A DNA stretch of 64,000 nt from Betaproteobacteria bacterium HGW-Betaproteobacteria-9 (GTDB taxonomy: Bacteria; Pseudomonadota; Gammaproteobacteria; Burkholderiales; Burkholderiaceae_C): assembly GCA_002842215.1 (NCBI GenBank), contig PHCC01000007.1, positions 39,113-103,112 of the forward strand, in the 5' to 3' direction. Within the stretch, counting starts at the first letter, position 1. Each line of letters opens with the position of its first letter. The translations under genes were made by a program, and so were the position numbers. Below are positions 9,886-19,382 of this stretch, one piece after another. The notes beneath the pieces are model-generated. The model worked only from the letters and a program-made list of their open reading frames with translations, was not told where the DNA came from and did not search any database.

Positions 9886-11687
9886 CACTCGGCTTTCTTC
9901 AACGATTCTTCAAGGGCCTTGGCGGGATCGATCTCTTCATCGGTCGCGGCCCCATCCGCCGGGGGCTGCAGAGCGTCCTCGGCCGCGGGTGTGTCGCCTC
10001 CGGGTTCCTCTGCGGCACCATAGGGATCGTCAGACTGCAGATCCTGCATGTTGTTGAGCATGTCCATGACCGCCGCATCGTCGACTTTCACGGCCTTGTC
10101 CAGATTGCCGGTCACGATGCCCGGATTGAGCACGATCACCGCCACCATGATGATCTGCAGGATGATGAACGCGATCGAGCCCTTGTAAATCTGCGCCGTG
10201 GTCACCGCCGGAATGCGCTTGCCTGTGACCACGTCGTCGTAGTCGTTACGGGCAGCCACGCTGCGCAGGTAGAACAGCGCAAAACCGAACGGTGGCGTGA
10301 GGAACGAAGTCTGCAGATTCATGGCCAGGATGATGCCGAACCAGATCAGGTCGATGCCCAACTTGTCGGCCACTGGCGCCAGCAGCGGCACCACGATGAA
10401 CGCGATTTCAAAGAAGTCGATGAACATGCCCAGCACGAACACCAGCGCGTTCACGAACAGCAGGAAACCCATCTGCCCGCCCGGCAGCTTGTCGAACAGG
10501 TGCTCGACCCAGATGTGACCGTCGGCGGCGTTGAAGGTGAAGCTGAAAACGGTCGAGCCGATCAGGATGAACAGCACGAAGATGGCCAGCTTGGTGGTGT
10601 TCTCCAGCGCCTGCTTGAGCAGACCGAACGACAGCGTGCGGCGCGCACCCGCCATGATCAGGGCGCCGATGGCACCCATGGCACCACCTTCCGTAGGCGT
10701 GGCCACGCCCAGGAAAATCGTACCGAGCACAAGGAAGATCAGAACCAGCGGCGGGATCAACACGAACGTCACGCGCTCGGTCAGGCGCGAGAGCAGGCCG
10801 ATGCCGAACAGCTTGTTGACCAGGGCCAGCGCCAGCGCGAGAAACGCGCTGATGGTCATCGACAGGATGAAGACCTCGTCGCCGGGCGCGGGCATTTCAC
10901 GCTCCAGCCAGGGGTTCATGATCGACTCATGCACCTGGGACCAGCCGTAACCGGCTGCGGCACAGAGGACCAGCAGCAGCACCAGTGAGCGGTGACCACT
11001 CGATCCGTTGGGTTCGTTGTAGATGCGCGCTTCAGGAGGCAGGGCCGGCACCCACGAAGGTTTGACCAGCGCCACCACGATGATGAAGGCCAGGTACAGC
11101 CCCACCAGCGCCAGGCCGGGGATCAACGCACCGGCGTACATGTCACCGACCGAACGGCCCAGTTGGTCGGCCAGCACAATCAGCACCAGCGAAGGCGGCA
11201 GCGCTTGCGCCAACGTGCCCGACGCGGTGATGGTCCCGGTGGCGATGGTGCGGTTGTAGCCATAGCGCAGCATGATGGGCATGGCGATCAGGCCCATGGA
11301 GATCACCGACGCGGCGACCACGCCGGTGGTGGCCGCGAGCAGCGCACCCACCAGCACCACGGCAATACCCACACCGCCACGCAGCGGGCCAAACACCTGG
11401 CCCACCGTTTCCAGCAGGTCCTCCGCCATGCGGCTGCGCTCCAGGATGATGCCCATGAGCGTGAAGAACGGAATGGCCAGCAGCGTGTCGTTCTGCATGA
11501 TGCCGAACACCCGCAGCGGCAAGGCCTGGAACAGGTTGGAGGGGAAGAGCTCCAGTTCCATGCCGATGAAGCCAAAAAACAGGCCCGTGGCAGCGAGGGA
11601 GAACGAAACCGGGAATCCCATCAACAGGAACACCAGCAACCCGGTGAACATCACCGGAACGAAATTGGCGGTCAGAAATTCAATCAT
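9885..11687 (-). CDS. dctM: TRAP transporter large permease (DctM)
   Basis: A 600-aa integral membrane protein that forms the cation-driven transport channel of a tripartite TRAP importer. It has many hydrophobic helices and typical DctM stretches ([40 protein letters not shown]). It belongs to the longer class with an extra central loop. The last 60 or so residues form an acidic, membrane-free tail ([20 protein letters not shown]) that is not part of the transport domain. It overlaps dctQ by 4 nt and dut by 1 nt. Confidence 0.92.
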   Translation of the reverse strand: MIEFLTANFVPVMFTGLLVFLLMGFPVSFSLAATGLFFGFIGMELELFPSNLFQALPLRVFGIMQNDTLLAIPFFTLMGIILERSRMAEDLLETVGQVFGPLRGGVGIAVVLVGALLAATTGVVAASVISMGLIAMPIMLRYGYNRTIATGTITASGTLAQALPPSLVLIVLADQLGRSVGDMYAGALIPGLALVGLYLAFIIVVALVKPSWVPALPPEARIYNEPNGSSGHRSLVLLLVLCAAAGYGWSQVHESIMNPWLEREMPAPGDEVFILSMTISAFLALALALVNKLFGIGLLSRLTERVTFVLIPPLVLIFLVLGTIFLGVATPTEGGAMGAIGALIMAGARRTLSFGLLKQALENTTKLAIFVLFILIGSTVFSFTFNAADGHIWVEHLFDKLPGGQMGFLLFVNALVFVLGMFIDFFEIAFIVVPLLAPVADKLGIDLIWFGIILAMNLQTSFLTPPFGFALFYLRSVAARNDYDDVVTGKRIPAVTTAQIYKGSIAFIILQIIMVAVIVLNPGIVTGNLDKAVKVDDAAVMDMLNNMQDLQSDDPYGAAEEPGGDTPAAEDALQPPADGAATDEEIDPAKALEESLKKAE

Positions 11688-12286
11688 GCTGAGGCTCCCG
11701 CCTGACGGGATTTTTCTTGTTCGGCGATCTCTTGTGCCAGCAACTCTGTCTCACTGGGACCCGTGTGACTCAGCACGTCCGGCCCTTGGCCGGAGAGGAA
11801 GGCGAAACGCTTGATCAGTTCTGAGATGCCCTGCAGGAACAGCAGACCAAAGCCCAGCGGAATCAGGGCGTAAACCGGCCAGCGGATCAGTCCACCGGAG
11901 TTGGACGACATTTCGCCCGACACGTAGGCGTTGACGAGCAAGGGCCATCCCAGCGTGGCCATCATGTAGCACAGCGGGAACAGAAAAACGATGATGCCGC
12001 CGATGTCGATCCAGTTACGGGTGCGGTCGGTGAACTTGCTGGAAATGAAGTCGATGCGCACGTGGGCGTTGCGCAGGAAGGCGTAACCGCCGCCGAGCAT
12101 GAACACCGCGGCAAACAGGTACCACTGGATCTCAAGCCATGCGTTCGAACTGGTGCCGAATATCTTGCGTATGAGGGCGTTGCCCGTGCTGATGAGTGTG
12201 GCCGCCAGGATAAGCCACATGGCCAGCTTGCCAATGAGCTCGCTGATGGCATCAATGAGCCGGGATATTTGAAGTAGGAACGACAT
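11684..12286 (-). CDS. dctQ: TRAP transporter small permease (DctQ)
   Basis: A 200-aa protein with four membrane helices and the DctQ signature around residues 48-80 (NAWLEIQWYLFAAVFMLGGG followed by NAHVRIDFI). It pairs with DctM in the inner membrane. The last 30 residues are a charged tail. It is separated from the binding-protein gene dctP by 176 nt containing a terminator. Confidence 0.9.
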   Translation of the reverse strand: MSFLLQISRLIDAISELIGKLAMWLILAATLISTGNALIRKIFGTSSNAWLEIQWYLFAAVFMLGGGYAFLRNAHVRIDFISSKFTDRTRNWIDIGGIIVFLFPLCYMMATLGWPLLVNAYVSGEMSSNSGGLIRWPVYALIPLGFGLLFLQGISELIKRFAFLSGQGPDVLSHTGPSETELLAQEIAEQEKSRQAGASA

Positions 12287-12416
12287 GGAAATGCCCGTTT
12301 GGATGGGTTGCTCGTGGCAAGCCTGCCAGTTTATCGAAAGCGGGGCCTCTGATCAGAGAGACGGGCCGAAGAGGCGATGCCAGGGCCGGGTCACAGCCAT
12401 GGCGGGCCGCCTGCAC

Positions 12417-12444
12417 AAAAAACCCCGCAGTGGCGGGGTTTTTT
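12417..12444 (-). terminator. Intrinsic terminator between dctP and dctQ
   Basis: Perfect 12-bp inverted repeat with an AAAAAACCCCGC arm and a 4-nt loop, giving T6 on either strand. It lies just after dctP and before dctQ on the minus strand. It probably makes dctP mRNA more abundant than permease mRNA, as expected for a periplasmic binding protein. Confidence 0.88.
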
Positions 12445-12462
12445 GCCAGGCTTGGTTGCCGA

Positions 12463-13542
12463 TTACAGCTTGGCCGACTGCATGTAGCGGTCGAACTGGG
12501 CTTCGGTGAAACGGAACCAGAGGTTCTGGTCCTTGCGGAAGGCCGAATAGTCGGCGTAGATCTTCTTCCAGGCCGGGTTGGTGTCGTTCAGCTCGGCGTA
12601 GAGCGCCATGGCTTCCTTGTAGGCGCTGTCCATCACCGATTTCGGGAAGGCCTGCACCTTGGCACCACCCGCTACCAGGCGCTTGAGCGCAGCCGGGTTG
12701 CGTGCGTCGTACATGGCCTGCATGGTAGTGTGCGCATGGGAAGCCGCACACTCGACGATGGCTTTGTACTCGGAGGACAGGCCGTTGAAGGCTGCCTTGT
12801 TGATGTAGAAGTCGAGCTGGGCGCCGCCTTCCCACCAGCCCGGGTAGTAGTAGTTCTTTGCAACTTTTTGGAAGCCGAGCTTTTCGTCATCGTACGGACC
12901 GACCCATTCGGTGGCGTCGATGGTGCCTTTTTCCAGCGCCTGGTAGATCTCGCCACCGGGGATGTTCTGCGGCACGCCACCCATGCGGGTCAGCACCTTG
13001 CCAGCGAAACCGCCGATGCGCATCTTCATGCCCTTGATGTCGGCCGCGCTCTTGATTTCCTTGCGGTACCAGCCACCCATCTGGGCGCCGGTGTTGCCGC
13101 CGGGGAAGTTCACGATGTTGTACTTGTCGTAGAACTCGCGGAACAGCTTCAGGCCGTTGCCGTCGTAGTACCAGGCGGTCAGCTGGCGGCTGTTCAGGCC
13201 GAAGGGGATGGCCGTGCCCATGGCAAACGTATCGTCCTTGCCGAAGAAGTAGTAGGGTGCGGTGTGGGCGGCTTCAACAGTGCCCTGCTGCACGCCATCC
13301 ACCACGCCGAAAGCGGGCATCAGTTCGCCACCGGGGTGCACCGAAACGGTGAACTTGCCGCCCGACATTTCGCCCACCTTCTTGGCGAACACGTCAGCTG
13401 CGCCGTAGATGGTGTCCAGCGCTTTGGGAAAGCTGGAAGCCAGACGCCAGCGGATGGTGGCCTGGGCATGCACCGCGGGCGCGGCGCCTGCGGCCAGCAC
13501 CCCGGCAATGCCGGCATGCTTGATGATGGAACGACGATCCAT
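12463..13542 (-). CDS. dctP: TRAP transporter periplasmic binding protein (DctP family, TakP-like)
   Basis: A 359-aa solute-binding protein with a twin-Arg-like start (MDRRSIIKHAG) and signal peptide ending about residue 27 (APAVHAQ). The region ALEKGTIDATEWVGPYDDEK with the downstream YYYPGWWEGG is characteristic of the TakP branch, which binds alpha-keto acids or related monocarboxylates such as lactate; the ligand here is inferred. The ATG at 13542 is preceded by GGAG; the longer open frame upstream is non-coding. It delivers substrate to DctQM encoded just downstream. Confidence 0.9.
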   Translation of the reverse strand: MDRRSIIKHAGIAGVLAAGAAPAVHAQATIRWRLASSFPKALDTIYGAADVFAKKVGEMSGGKFTVSVHPGGELMPAFGVVDGVQQGTVEAAHTAPYYFFGKDDTFAMGTAIPFGLNSRQLTAWYYDGNGLKLFREFYDKYNIVNFPGGNTGAQMGGWYRKEIKSAADIKGMKMRIGGFAGKVLTRMGGVPQNIPGGEIYQALEKGTIDATEWVGPYDDEKLGFQKVAKNYYYPGWWEGGAQLDFYINKAAFNGLSSEYKAIVECAASHAHTTMQAMYDARNPAALKRLVAGGAKVQAFPKSVMDSAYKEAMALYAELNDTNPAWKKIYADYSAFRKDQNLWFRFTEAQFDRYMQSAKL

Positions 13543-13736
13543 AGTTACAACTCCATTTAGGTGATTTTTACTCGACCAACACGCACGGTAGTGGTGTTTG
13601 GCAAAGGCGCTTTGGCCAATGAATTGTAAGGACCGAGCAGACCCGGTCTTCACGGGTTTTCCCTCGGGAAAAAGCACTAAAGTCCGCTTCGCGACGTGCT
13701 TTTCACACGCTTGCGGGGGAAATGAAAAACACTTCA

Positions 13737-13765
13737 AGGTTCGCGTGAAAAATGCTCACGAACTT
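13737..13765 (-). terminator. Imperfect hairpin after folE2
   Basis: Inverted repeat AAGGTTCGCGTGA / TCACGAACTT with a 7-nt loop, 17 nt past the folE2 stop, with a T-rich stretch on the minus strand. It probably ends the xseB-ispA-dxs-folE2 operon. The rest of 13543-13736 should hold the dctP promoter; a palindrome TTTTCC-CTCG-GGAAAA at about 13657-13672 is a possible operator. Confidence 0.45.
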
Positions 13766-13781
13766 GATCGCGTCAGACACT

Positions 13782-14603
13782 TCAAACGGTGGTTTTTTTG
13801 TCGTGTGCGATCCGTGCATGCACATCGTGCGCGTGGATCGATTCGAAGTTGATGACGTCCACGGTGTAGGCCAGCACGCGCGGATCGTCGTTCAGCGCCA
13901 GCGCCACATCGCGCACCAGGTCTTCGACGAACTTGGGGTGAGCATAAGCCCGCTCGGTGACCCACTTCTCGTCGCTGCGCTTGAGCAGCCCCCAGAGCTC
14001 GCACGACGCATGGTCTTCGGCAAAACGCACCAGCTCGGCCCAGGGCACGGCCTCGCCCAAAAGCACCTCCAGGCGGATGTGCGAACGCTGGTTGTGTGCA
14101 CCGTCTTCGCTGACCTCTTTCGAACACGGGCACAACGACTTGACCGGCACCGTGGCCACCATGAGCACTTCGGTGCGCCCGCCTTCGCAGCGCGCCAGCC
14201 AGCAGCCTTCGTATTCGAGCAGGCTTTGCTGACCCGATACCGGGGCCGTCTTGCGGATGAAAAACGGAAAGCTCACCGAGAGGCCTGCGCTGTCGGTCTC
14301 CAGCAACGCCATGAGCTCGGGCATGGCCCGCTGCAGTCGATCAAAGTCGACCACCTCGCTACCGAGCGTGAACGCGTCCAGCCAGGCCAGCAGGCGCGAC
14401 ATGTGGGCGCCCTTCTGCTCGGCCTTCAGCCCCACGTGCAGGTCCCAGAGCCCGACGCTGTGTTGTGCCCGACCCGCCACTTCCAGCACCAGCGGATAGC
14501 GCAGATTTTTCACACCCACGCGGGCAATCGGCATGGCACGCACATCGTGCCGCCCCTGCACGTCGGGCATGACGCCGCGCACGCCGCTCGACAGATCGCT
14601 CAT
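13782..14603 (-). CDS. folE2: GTP cyclohydrolase FolE2
   Basis: Type IB GTP cyclohydrolase I, converting GTP to dihydroneopterin triphosphate for folate synthesis. The 273-aa sequence has the family's metal-site Cys in SLCPCSKEVS, the conserved GAHNQRSHIRLEV stretch and the C-terminal NFESIHAHD. FolE2 enzymes use metals other than zinc and often replace FolE under zinc limitation. Here it shares a base with the dxs stop (TGATG), so it is expressed with isoprenoid genes rather than from a zinc-regulated promoter. Confidence 0.94.
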   Translation of the reverse strand: MSDLSSGVRGVMPDVQGRHDVRAMPIARVGVKNLRYPLVLEVAGRAQHSVGLWDLHVGLKAEQKGAHMSRLLAWLDAFTLGSEVVDFDRLQRAMPELMALLETDSAGLSVSFPFFIRKTAPVSGQQSLLEYEGCWLARCEGGRTEVLMVATVPVKSLCPCSKEVSEDGAHNQRSHIRLEVLLGEAVPWAELVRFAEDHASCELWGLLKRSDEKWVTERAYAHPKFVEDLVRDVALALNDDPRVLAYTVDVINFESIHAHDVHARIAHDKKTTV

Positions 14604-16498
14604 CAGGCCACCACTTTCAGGCCCGACACGTTGTCGAGAAGGCTGGCGAAACGCGCCCGCACGGAGCGTTCGATACCCACGGCGTCCAGCCCCTCAGCAG
14701 CCAGCAGCTTCGCCGGATCGCCGTGTTCGGTGAACACATCGGACAGGCCCAGTTGCAACACCGGCATGGCAAAGCCTTCGGCCTGCAGTGCTTCCAGCAC
14801 CGCGCTGCCGGCGCCGCCCATGGCGCAGCCTTCTTCGACCGTCACCAGCGCCTGGTGCGTCTGCGCGAGTTCGCGAAGCAGCACAATATCCAGTGGTTTG
14901 GCCCAGCGCATGTTGGCCACGCTGGCGTCCAGCTGTTCGGCCGCTTCCAGCGCCGGGTAGAGCAGCGTGCCGAACGCGAGGATGGCCACGTTGCGACCGG
15001 TGCGACGCATCTCGCCCTTGCCAAAGGACAGGCCTTCCAATCCGGTCGGCACCTTCTTGCCCACACCCGCACCGCGTGGATAACGCACCGCCACCGGGTG
15101 GTTTTGCGCATGGGCTGTGCTGAGCAGTTGCCGGCACTCGGCTTCGTCGGCCGGGCAGGCGATCGACATGTTGGGGATGCAGCGCAGAAAGGCGATGTCA
15201 TACGCCCCCGCGTGGGTGGCGCCATCGGCACCCACCAGGCCGGCGCGATCGAGCGCGAAGACCATGGGAAGGTTCTGCAGCGCCACGTCGTGGATGAGCT
15301 GGTCGTAAGCGCGCTGCAGGAAGGTCGAGTAGATCGCCACCACGGGCTTCAGGCCCTCGCAGGCCAGGCCGGCGGCAAAGGTCACGGCGTGTTGTTCGGC
15401 AATGCCGACGTCGAAGTAGCGGCCGGGGAAGCGGCGCTCGAACTCGACCATGCCCGAACCTTCGCGCATCGCGGGCGTGATCCCCACCAGCTTGGGATCG
15501 GCTTCGGCCATGTCGCACAGCCACTGGCCGAACACCTGCGTGAAGGTGGGCTTGGCGGGTGTGGCCGGCTTGACCAGGCCCACGGCCGGGTCAAACTTGC
15601 CCGGGCCGTGGTACGCCACCGGATCGGCCTCGGCCAGCTTGTAGCCCTGACCCTTCTTGGTCACCACGTGCAGGAACTGCGGGCCGCTGTCGTTGTCGAG
15701 CAGGTGGCGGATGTTCTCCAGCGTGGGGATCAGCGAGTCCAGGTCGTGGCCATCGATGGGACCGATGTAGTTGAAACCGAACTTCTCGAACAGCGTGGCC
15801 GGCACCACCATGCCCTTGGCGTGTTCTTCGAGGCGCTTGGCCAGCTCGAACAGCGGCGGCGCACCCTTGAGCACCTGCTTGCCCACGTTCTTGGCCGCGG
15901 CGTAGAACTGGCCGCTAAGCAACTGGGCCAGGTAGCGGTTGAGCGCGCCCACCGGCGGCGAGATCGACATGTCGTTGTCGTTGAGCACCACGAGCAGGCG
16001 GCCGTCGGCCACGCCCGCGTTGTTCAGCGCTTCGAAGGCCATGCCCGCGGTCATGGCACCGTCGCCGATGATGGCCACGGAATGGCGGCTCTCGCCCTTC
16101 ATCTTGGCCGCCATCGCCATGCCGAGCGCGGCCGAGATGCTGGTGGACGAGTGCGCGGTGCCGAAGGTGTCGTATTCGCTTTCGTCGCGGCGCGGGAAAC
16201 CGCTGATGCCGCCGAGCTGGCGCAGCGTGTTCATGCGGTCGCGCCGGCCGGTGAGGATCTTGTGCGGATAGGTCTGGTGGCCCACGTCCCAGACCAGGCG
16301 GTCTTCGGGGGTGTTGAAGACGTAGTGCAGCGCGACGGTGAGTTCCACCGTGCCGAGGTTGGAACTGAGGTGGCCGCCGGTGCGGGCCACGCTGTCGATC
16401 ACGAAGGCCCGCAGTTCATCGGCCAGCGGATGCAGTTGCGCCCGGGACAGCTGGCGCAGGTCGGCCGGCGATTCAATGGAAGACAGAAGTGAACTCAT
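14603..16498 (-). CDS. dxs: 1-deoxy-D-xylulose-5-phosphate synthase
   Basis: Thiamine-diphosphate enzyme joining pyruvate and glyceraldehyde-3-phosphate, the first step of the MEP isoprenoid pathway. The protein is about 631 aa with the N-terminal [20 protein letters not shown], the ThDP motif ([18 protein letters not shown] to NDNDMS), and the transketolase pyrimidine domain ([17 protein letters not shown]). ATG 16498 fits homologue N-termini; an in-frame ATG at 16504 is possible. It lies 36 nt after ispA and overlaps folE2 by one base. Confidence 0.96.
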   Translation of the reverse strand: MSSLLSSIESPADLRQLSRAQLHPLADELRAFVIDSVARTGGHLSSNLGTVELTVALHYVFNTPEDRLVWDVGHQTYPHKILTGRRDRMNTLRQLGGISGFPRRDESEYDTFGTAHSSTSISAALGMAMAAKMKGESRHSVAIIGDGAMTAGMAFEALNNAGVADGRLLVVLNDNDMSISPPVGALNRYLAQLLSGQFYAAAKNVGKQVLKGAPPLFELAKRLEEHAKGMVVPATLFEKFGFNYIGPIDGHDLDSLIPTLENIRHLLDNDSGPQFLHVVTKKGQGYKLAEADPVAYHGPGKFDPAVGLVKPATPAKPTFTQVFGQWLCDMAEADPKLVGITPAMREGSGMVEFERRFPGRYFDVGIAEQHAVTFAAGLACEGLKPVVAIYSTFLQRAYDQLIHDVALQNLPMVFALDRAGLVGADGATHAGAYDIAFLRCIPNMSIACPADEAECRQLLSTAHAQNHPVAVRYPRGAGVGKKVPTGLEGLSFGKGEMRRTGRNVAILAFGTLLYPALEAAEQLDASVANMRWAKPLDIVLLRELAQTHQALVTVEEGCAMGGAGSAVLEALQAEGFAMPVLQLGLSDVFTEHGDPAKLLAAEGLDAVGIERSVRARFASLLDNVSGLKVVA

Positions 16499-16534
16499 GA
16501 CCATCGTGGAGTGCGGCGCTTGTGGTTGTGGGGC

Positions 16535-17428
16535 TCAGCTGACGCGCCGGCCAACCCAGTCGGCCAATGCATGCAAGGTGTCGGTGTGGGCGAGGCCGCT
16601 GTCGCGCAAGTCCTCGTGGGCTTCGTCGAGCAGGCGATCGGCGCAGGCCTGGGCCGGCTCCAGCCCCAGCAGGGAAACAAAAGTCGGCTTGTCACAAGCG
16701 GCGTCCTTGCCGGCGGTCTTGCCCAGCGTGGCCGAGTCGGTGGTGACATCAAGGATGTCGTCCACCACCTGGAACGCCAGGCCCACGCGGTCGCCGTAGC
16801 GGCGCAGGCAGGCGAGCGCGTGCCCGCTCGGCTGCCCGGTGGCGGCCCCCATCATCACACTGGCCTGCAGCAGCGCGCCGGTCTTGCAACGGTGCATGGC
16901 TTCCAGCGCCGGCCGGTCCAGCGCGCTGCCCACGCTGGCGAGGTCGATCGCCTGCCCACCGGCCATGCCGGCCGCACCGGCGGCCTGTGCGAGCTGGCGA
17001 CACAGTGTGGCCGAGAGGGCGGCGTCGGTGGACCCGTCATCGGGCACCAGCAGCTCAAAGGCCAGTGCCTGCAAGGCGTCACCCGCCAGCAAGGCCTGTG
17101 CCTCGCCAAACTGCACATGGACCGTGGGCTTGCCCCGGCGCAACACGTCGTTGTCCATGCACGGCATGTCGTCGTGCACCAGTGAGTAGGCGTGGATCAG
17201 TTCGACCGCGCAGGCGGCCCGCAGGGCGGTGCCGGCATGCCCCTGCACCGCTTCGCAGGCGGCGAGCACCAGCAGCGGGCGCAGACGCTTGCCGCCATCG
17301 AGCACCGCGTAACGCATGGCCAGCCCCAGGCCCGCCGGCGCGTCGGGCGACACCCAGTCGTTCAGCGCCCGCTCAACGAGCGCCTGCTGCGCGGCGCGCC
17401 AAGCCACAAAGCCCACGCCATCGGACAT
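16535..17428 (-). CDS. ispA: Polyprenyl synthetase (farnesyl diphosphate synthase)
   Basis: Condenses IPP with DMAPP and GPP to make farnesyl diphosphate. The 297-aa protein has both aspartate-rich motifs: DDMPCMDND (first, with the 2-residue insertion typical of bacterial type II FPP synthases) and DDILD (second), plus GGKRLRPLL. It lies 8 nt after xseB and 36 nt before dxs, the standard xseB-ispA-dxs operon. The ATG at 17428 is chosen by homologous N-termini and because it clears xseB. Confidence 0.95.
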   Translation of the reverse strand: MSDGVGFVAWRAAQQALVERALNDWVSPDAPAGLGLAMRYAVLDGGKRLRPLLVLAACEAVQGHAGTALRAACAVELIHAYSLVHDDMPCMDNDVLRRGKPTVHVQFGEAQALLAGDALQALAFELLVPDDGSTDAALSATLCRQLAQAAGAAGMAGGQAIDLASVGSALDRPALEAMHRCKTGALLQASVMMGAATGQPSGHALACLRRYGDRVGLAFQVVDDILDVTTDSATLGKTAGKDAACDKPTFVSLLGLEPAQACADRLLDEAHEDLRDSGLAHTDTLHALADWVGRRVS

Positions 17429-17436
17429 CGCCGCGC

Positions 17437-17706
17437 TCAAGCCGCGCTCCAGGGTTTGAGTTCGCCGCCTTCGAGCAGCTGGATCTGGTTTTCCACCGCT
17501 TCGAGCCTGCCGCGGCAGTAGGACAGCAATTCGGCGCCGCGCTGGTAGCGCGTGAGCAACTGGTCCAGCGGCAGCTGGCCCGCATCCAGCTGGGACACCA
17601 GTTGCTCCAGTTCTTCCAGGGCCGCTTCGTAGCTGACGGCCACGTCGGCAGACGCGGCGGCGCGTCCCGCTGAGCGGGATGACTTGGTGGTGGTGGATGT
17701 GGTCAT
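17437..17706 (-). CDS. xseB: Exodeoxyribonuclease VII small subunit
   Basis: An 89-aa protein with the XseB core ([19 protein letters not shown], then [13 protein letters not shown] and [19 protein letters not shown]). It has a low-complexity Ser/Thr/Ala N-terminal extension of about 20 residues. With XseA it forms the ssDNA exonuclease VII. It is the first gene of the isoprenoid operon. Upstream in-frame codons are non-coding. Confidence 0.92.
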   Translation of the reverse strand: MTTSTTTKSSRSAGRAAASADVAVSYEAALEELEQLVSQLDAGQLPLDQLLTRYQRGAELLSYCRGRLEAVENQIQLLEGGELKPWSAA

Positions 17707-18064
17707 GCGAGCGAGAAAAGAAGCGGCTGCGGCCAGAGCTCGAATGGCCCGGACCGGGCATCCCTGAAGGCGGGCAAGCAGGACAACCGCCGACCGACGG
17801 ATGCACCGCAGCAAGCGGGGATTTTATCCCCCCGCCGGACCGGGACGCCATGAGAGGCAAAGCCCCTTCAGACGGCCCGCCACCGATCGCCCACGGCGGC
17901 GCCCCGACTGAGCTCCCCGGGGTACAATCCGCCCTCCTTTTTCTCCACTGACGGGCCTCATCCGCCCGGAGGGACGCACCACTCCACCCATCCCGCGCGA
18001 ATTCGTCTGACGAGCACAGCGCTTACCCTGCCCCTTCATAGGGGGAGTCTCTAGGTCAAGACAC
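17707..18064. other. Intergenic region with divergent promoters (xseB / Rieske gene)
   Basis: No gene is visible in these 358 bp. A TACAAT box at 17923-17928 faces the Rieske gene and would give a leader of about 130 nt containing a GC-rich hairpin-prone segment and CCCCTTCATAGGGG. The xseB promoter must lie between 17707 and about 17900. No riboswitch motif is recognised. Confidence 0.5.
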
Positions 18065-19285
18065 ATGTCTGATTTAAGTCTTCAACTCCAGCAGGCCAGA
18101 AGCCAACTCCCGGTTTCCAGCTATTTCGACCAGGCGCTCTACCAGCGCGAACTGGAAACCCTCTTCCAGCGAGGGCCCCGCTACGTGGGGCATGCCAACG
18201 CGGTACCCAACGTCGGGGACTACTACGCCCTGCCCCAGGAGGGCGAAGGCCGCGCCCTGGTGCGCACGTCCAACGGTGTGGAGCTGGTGTCCAACGTCTG
18301 CCGGCACCGCCAGGCCGTCATCCTCAAGGGCCGCGGCAACCTGGGCGAAAACCGCAGCGGCCACGCCGGCGGCAACATCGTCTGCCCGCTGCACCGCTGG
18401 ACCTACAGCGGTGGCCAGAACACCAGCAACAAGCTCGGCTCGCTGCTGGGCGCGCCGCACTTTGCCCACGACCCCTGCCTGGATCTCAAGCGGTATCCGC
18501 TGCGCGAGTGGAACGGCCTGCTGTTCGAAGACAACGGCCGCGACATCGAAGCCGATCTCGCGAACATGGGACCGCGCGCCGCGCTGAACTTCGACGGCAT
18601 GGTGCTTGACCACGTGGAGCTGCACACCTGCAACTACAACTGGAAAACCTTCATCGAGGTCTATCTGGAGGACTACCACGTCGTGCCCTTCCACCCCGGC
18701 CTGGGCAGCTTCGTCACCTGTGACGACCTGCGCTGGGAGTTCAAGCCCGAGTTCTCGGTGCAGACCGTGGGCGCGCAGAACCTGCTGGGCAAAGCCGGCA
18801 GCCCGGTCTACCAGCGCTGGCACGAGCAATTGATGCAGTACCGCCAGGGCGAAGCGCCCTCGCACGGTGCGATCTGGCTGACCTACTACCCGCACATCAT
18901 GGTCGAGTGGTACCCGCACGTGCTAACCGTCTCGACGCTGTACCCGCTCAGCGTGGACAAGACCATGAACATGGTGGAGTTCTACTACCCCGAAGACATC
19001 GCCGCCTTCGAACGCGGTTTCGTCGAGGCTCAGCGCGCCGCCTACATGGAAACCTGCATCGAGGACGACGAGATCGGCGAGCGCATGGACGCCGGGCGAA
19101 GGGCCCTGCTGGCGCGTGGCGACAACGAAACCGGCCCTTACCAGAGCCCGATGGAAGACGGCATGCAGCACTTTCACGAGTGGTACAGAGCGCGGATGCA
19201 GGCTGAGTGCCCCCCTGCGCCGCCTGCGGCGTCACCCCCCCAGGGGGGCGTCACCAGCGGCCCGGCGAAGCCGGTTCCGCAGTGA
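18065..19285 (+). CDS. Rieske [2Fe-2S] oxygenase alpha-subunit-like protein
   Basis: The 406-aa protein has a complete Rieske cluster site (Cys79-x-His81 in CRHRQ, Cys107-xx-His110 in CPLHRW). Its C-terminal catalytic domain carries the mononuclear iron motif in NWKTFIEVYLEDYHVVPFHP (E-x3-D-x2-H-x4-H). Such proteins are the terminal oxygenases of ring-hydroxylating or demethylating systems and need a reductase, which is not encoded nearby. Substrate unknown. The last 25 residues ([20 protein letters not shown] and on) are encoded by a dispersed palindromic repeat and are probably a recent non-functional extension. Confidence 0.85.
   Translation: MSDLSLQLQQARSQLPVSSYFDQALYQRELETLFQRGPRYVGHANAVPNVGDYYALPQEGEGRALVRTSNGVELVSNVCRHRQAVILKGRGNLGENRSGHAGGNIVCPLHRWTYSGGQNTSNKLGSLLGAPHFAHDPCLDLKRYPLREWNGLLFEDNGRDIEADLANMGPRAALNFDGMVLDHVELHTCNYNWKTFIEVYLEDYHVVPFHPGLGSFVTCDDLRWEFKPEFSVQTVGAQNLLGKAGSPVYQRWHEQLMQYRQGEAPSHGAIWLTYYPHIMVEWYPHVLTVSTLYPLSVDKTMNMVEFYYPEDIAAFERGFVEAQRAAYMETCIEDDEIGERMDAGRRALLARGDNETGPYQSPMEDGMQHFHEWYRARMQAECPPAPPAASPPQGGVTSGPAKPVPQ
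19208..19280 (+). repeat. Dispersed palindromic repeat, copy A (inside Rieske CDS)
   Basis: About 73 bp built of three small palindromes: GCCGCCTGCGGC, a C7/G6 pair, and CCGGCGAAGCCGG. It matches copies at 26588-26656, 62047-62119 and 63120-63193. Here it is read through as the C-terminal tail of the Rieske protein; the stop codon lies 3 nt beyond the repeat. Confidence 0.75.
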
Positions 19286-19382
19286 CTCTCGGTTCAGACA
19301 CCGCTCTCGTGTCATTCCATCGGTATTGCCAATCCTCGCAAAGCAACGGGCCTTCATCCCAGGCCACTGCGGGCAAGTCCTG

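Noticed and set aside
17929..18064. Possible riboswitch in the Rieske gene leader.
   Set aside because: Only short GC-rich hairpins are visible and no known aptamer signature could be matched by eye.
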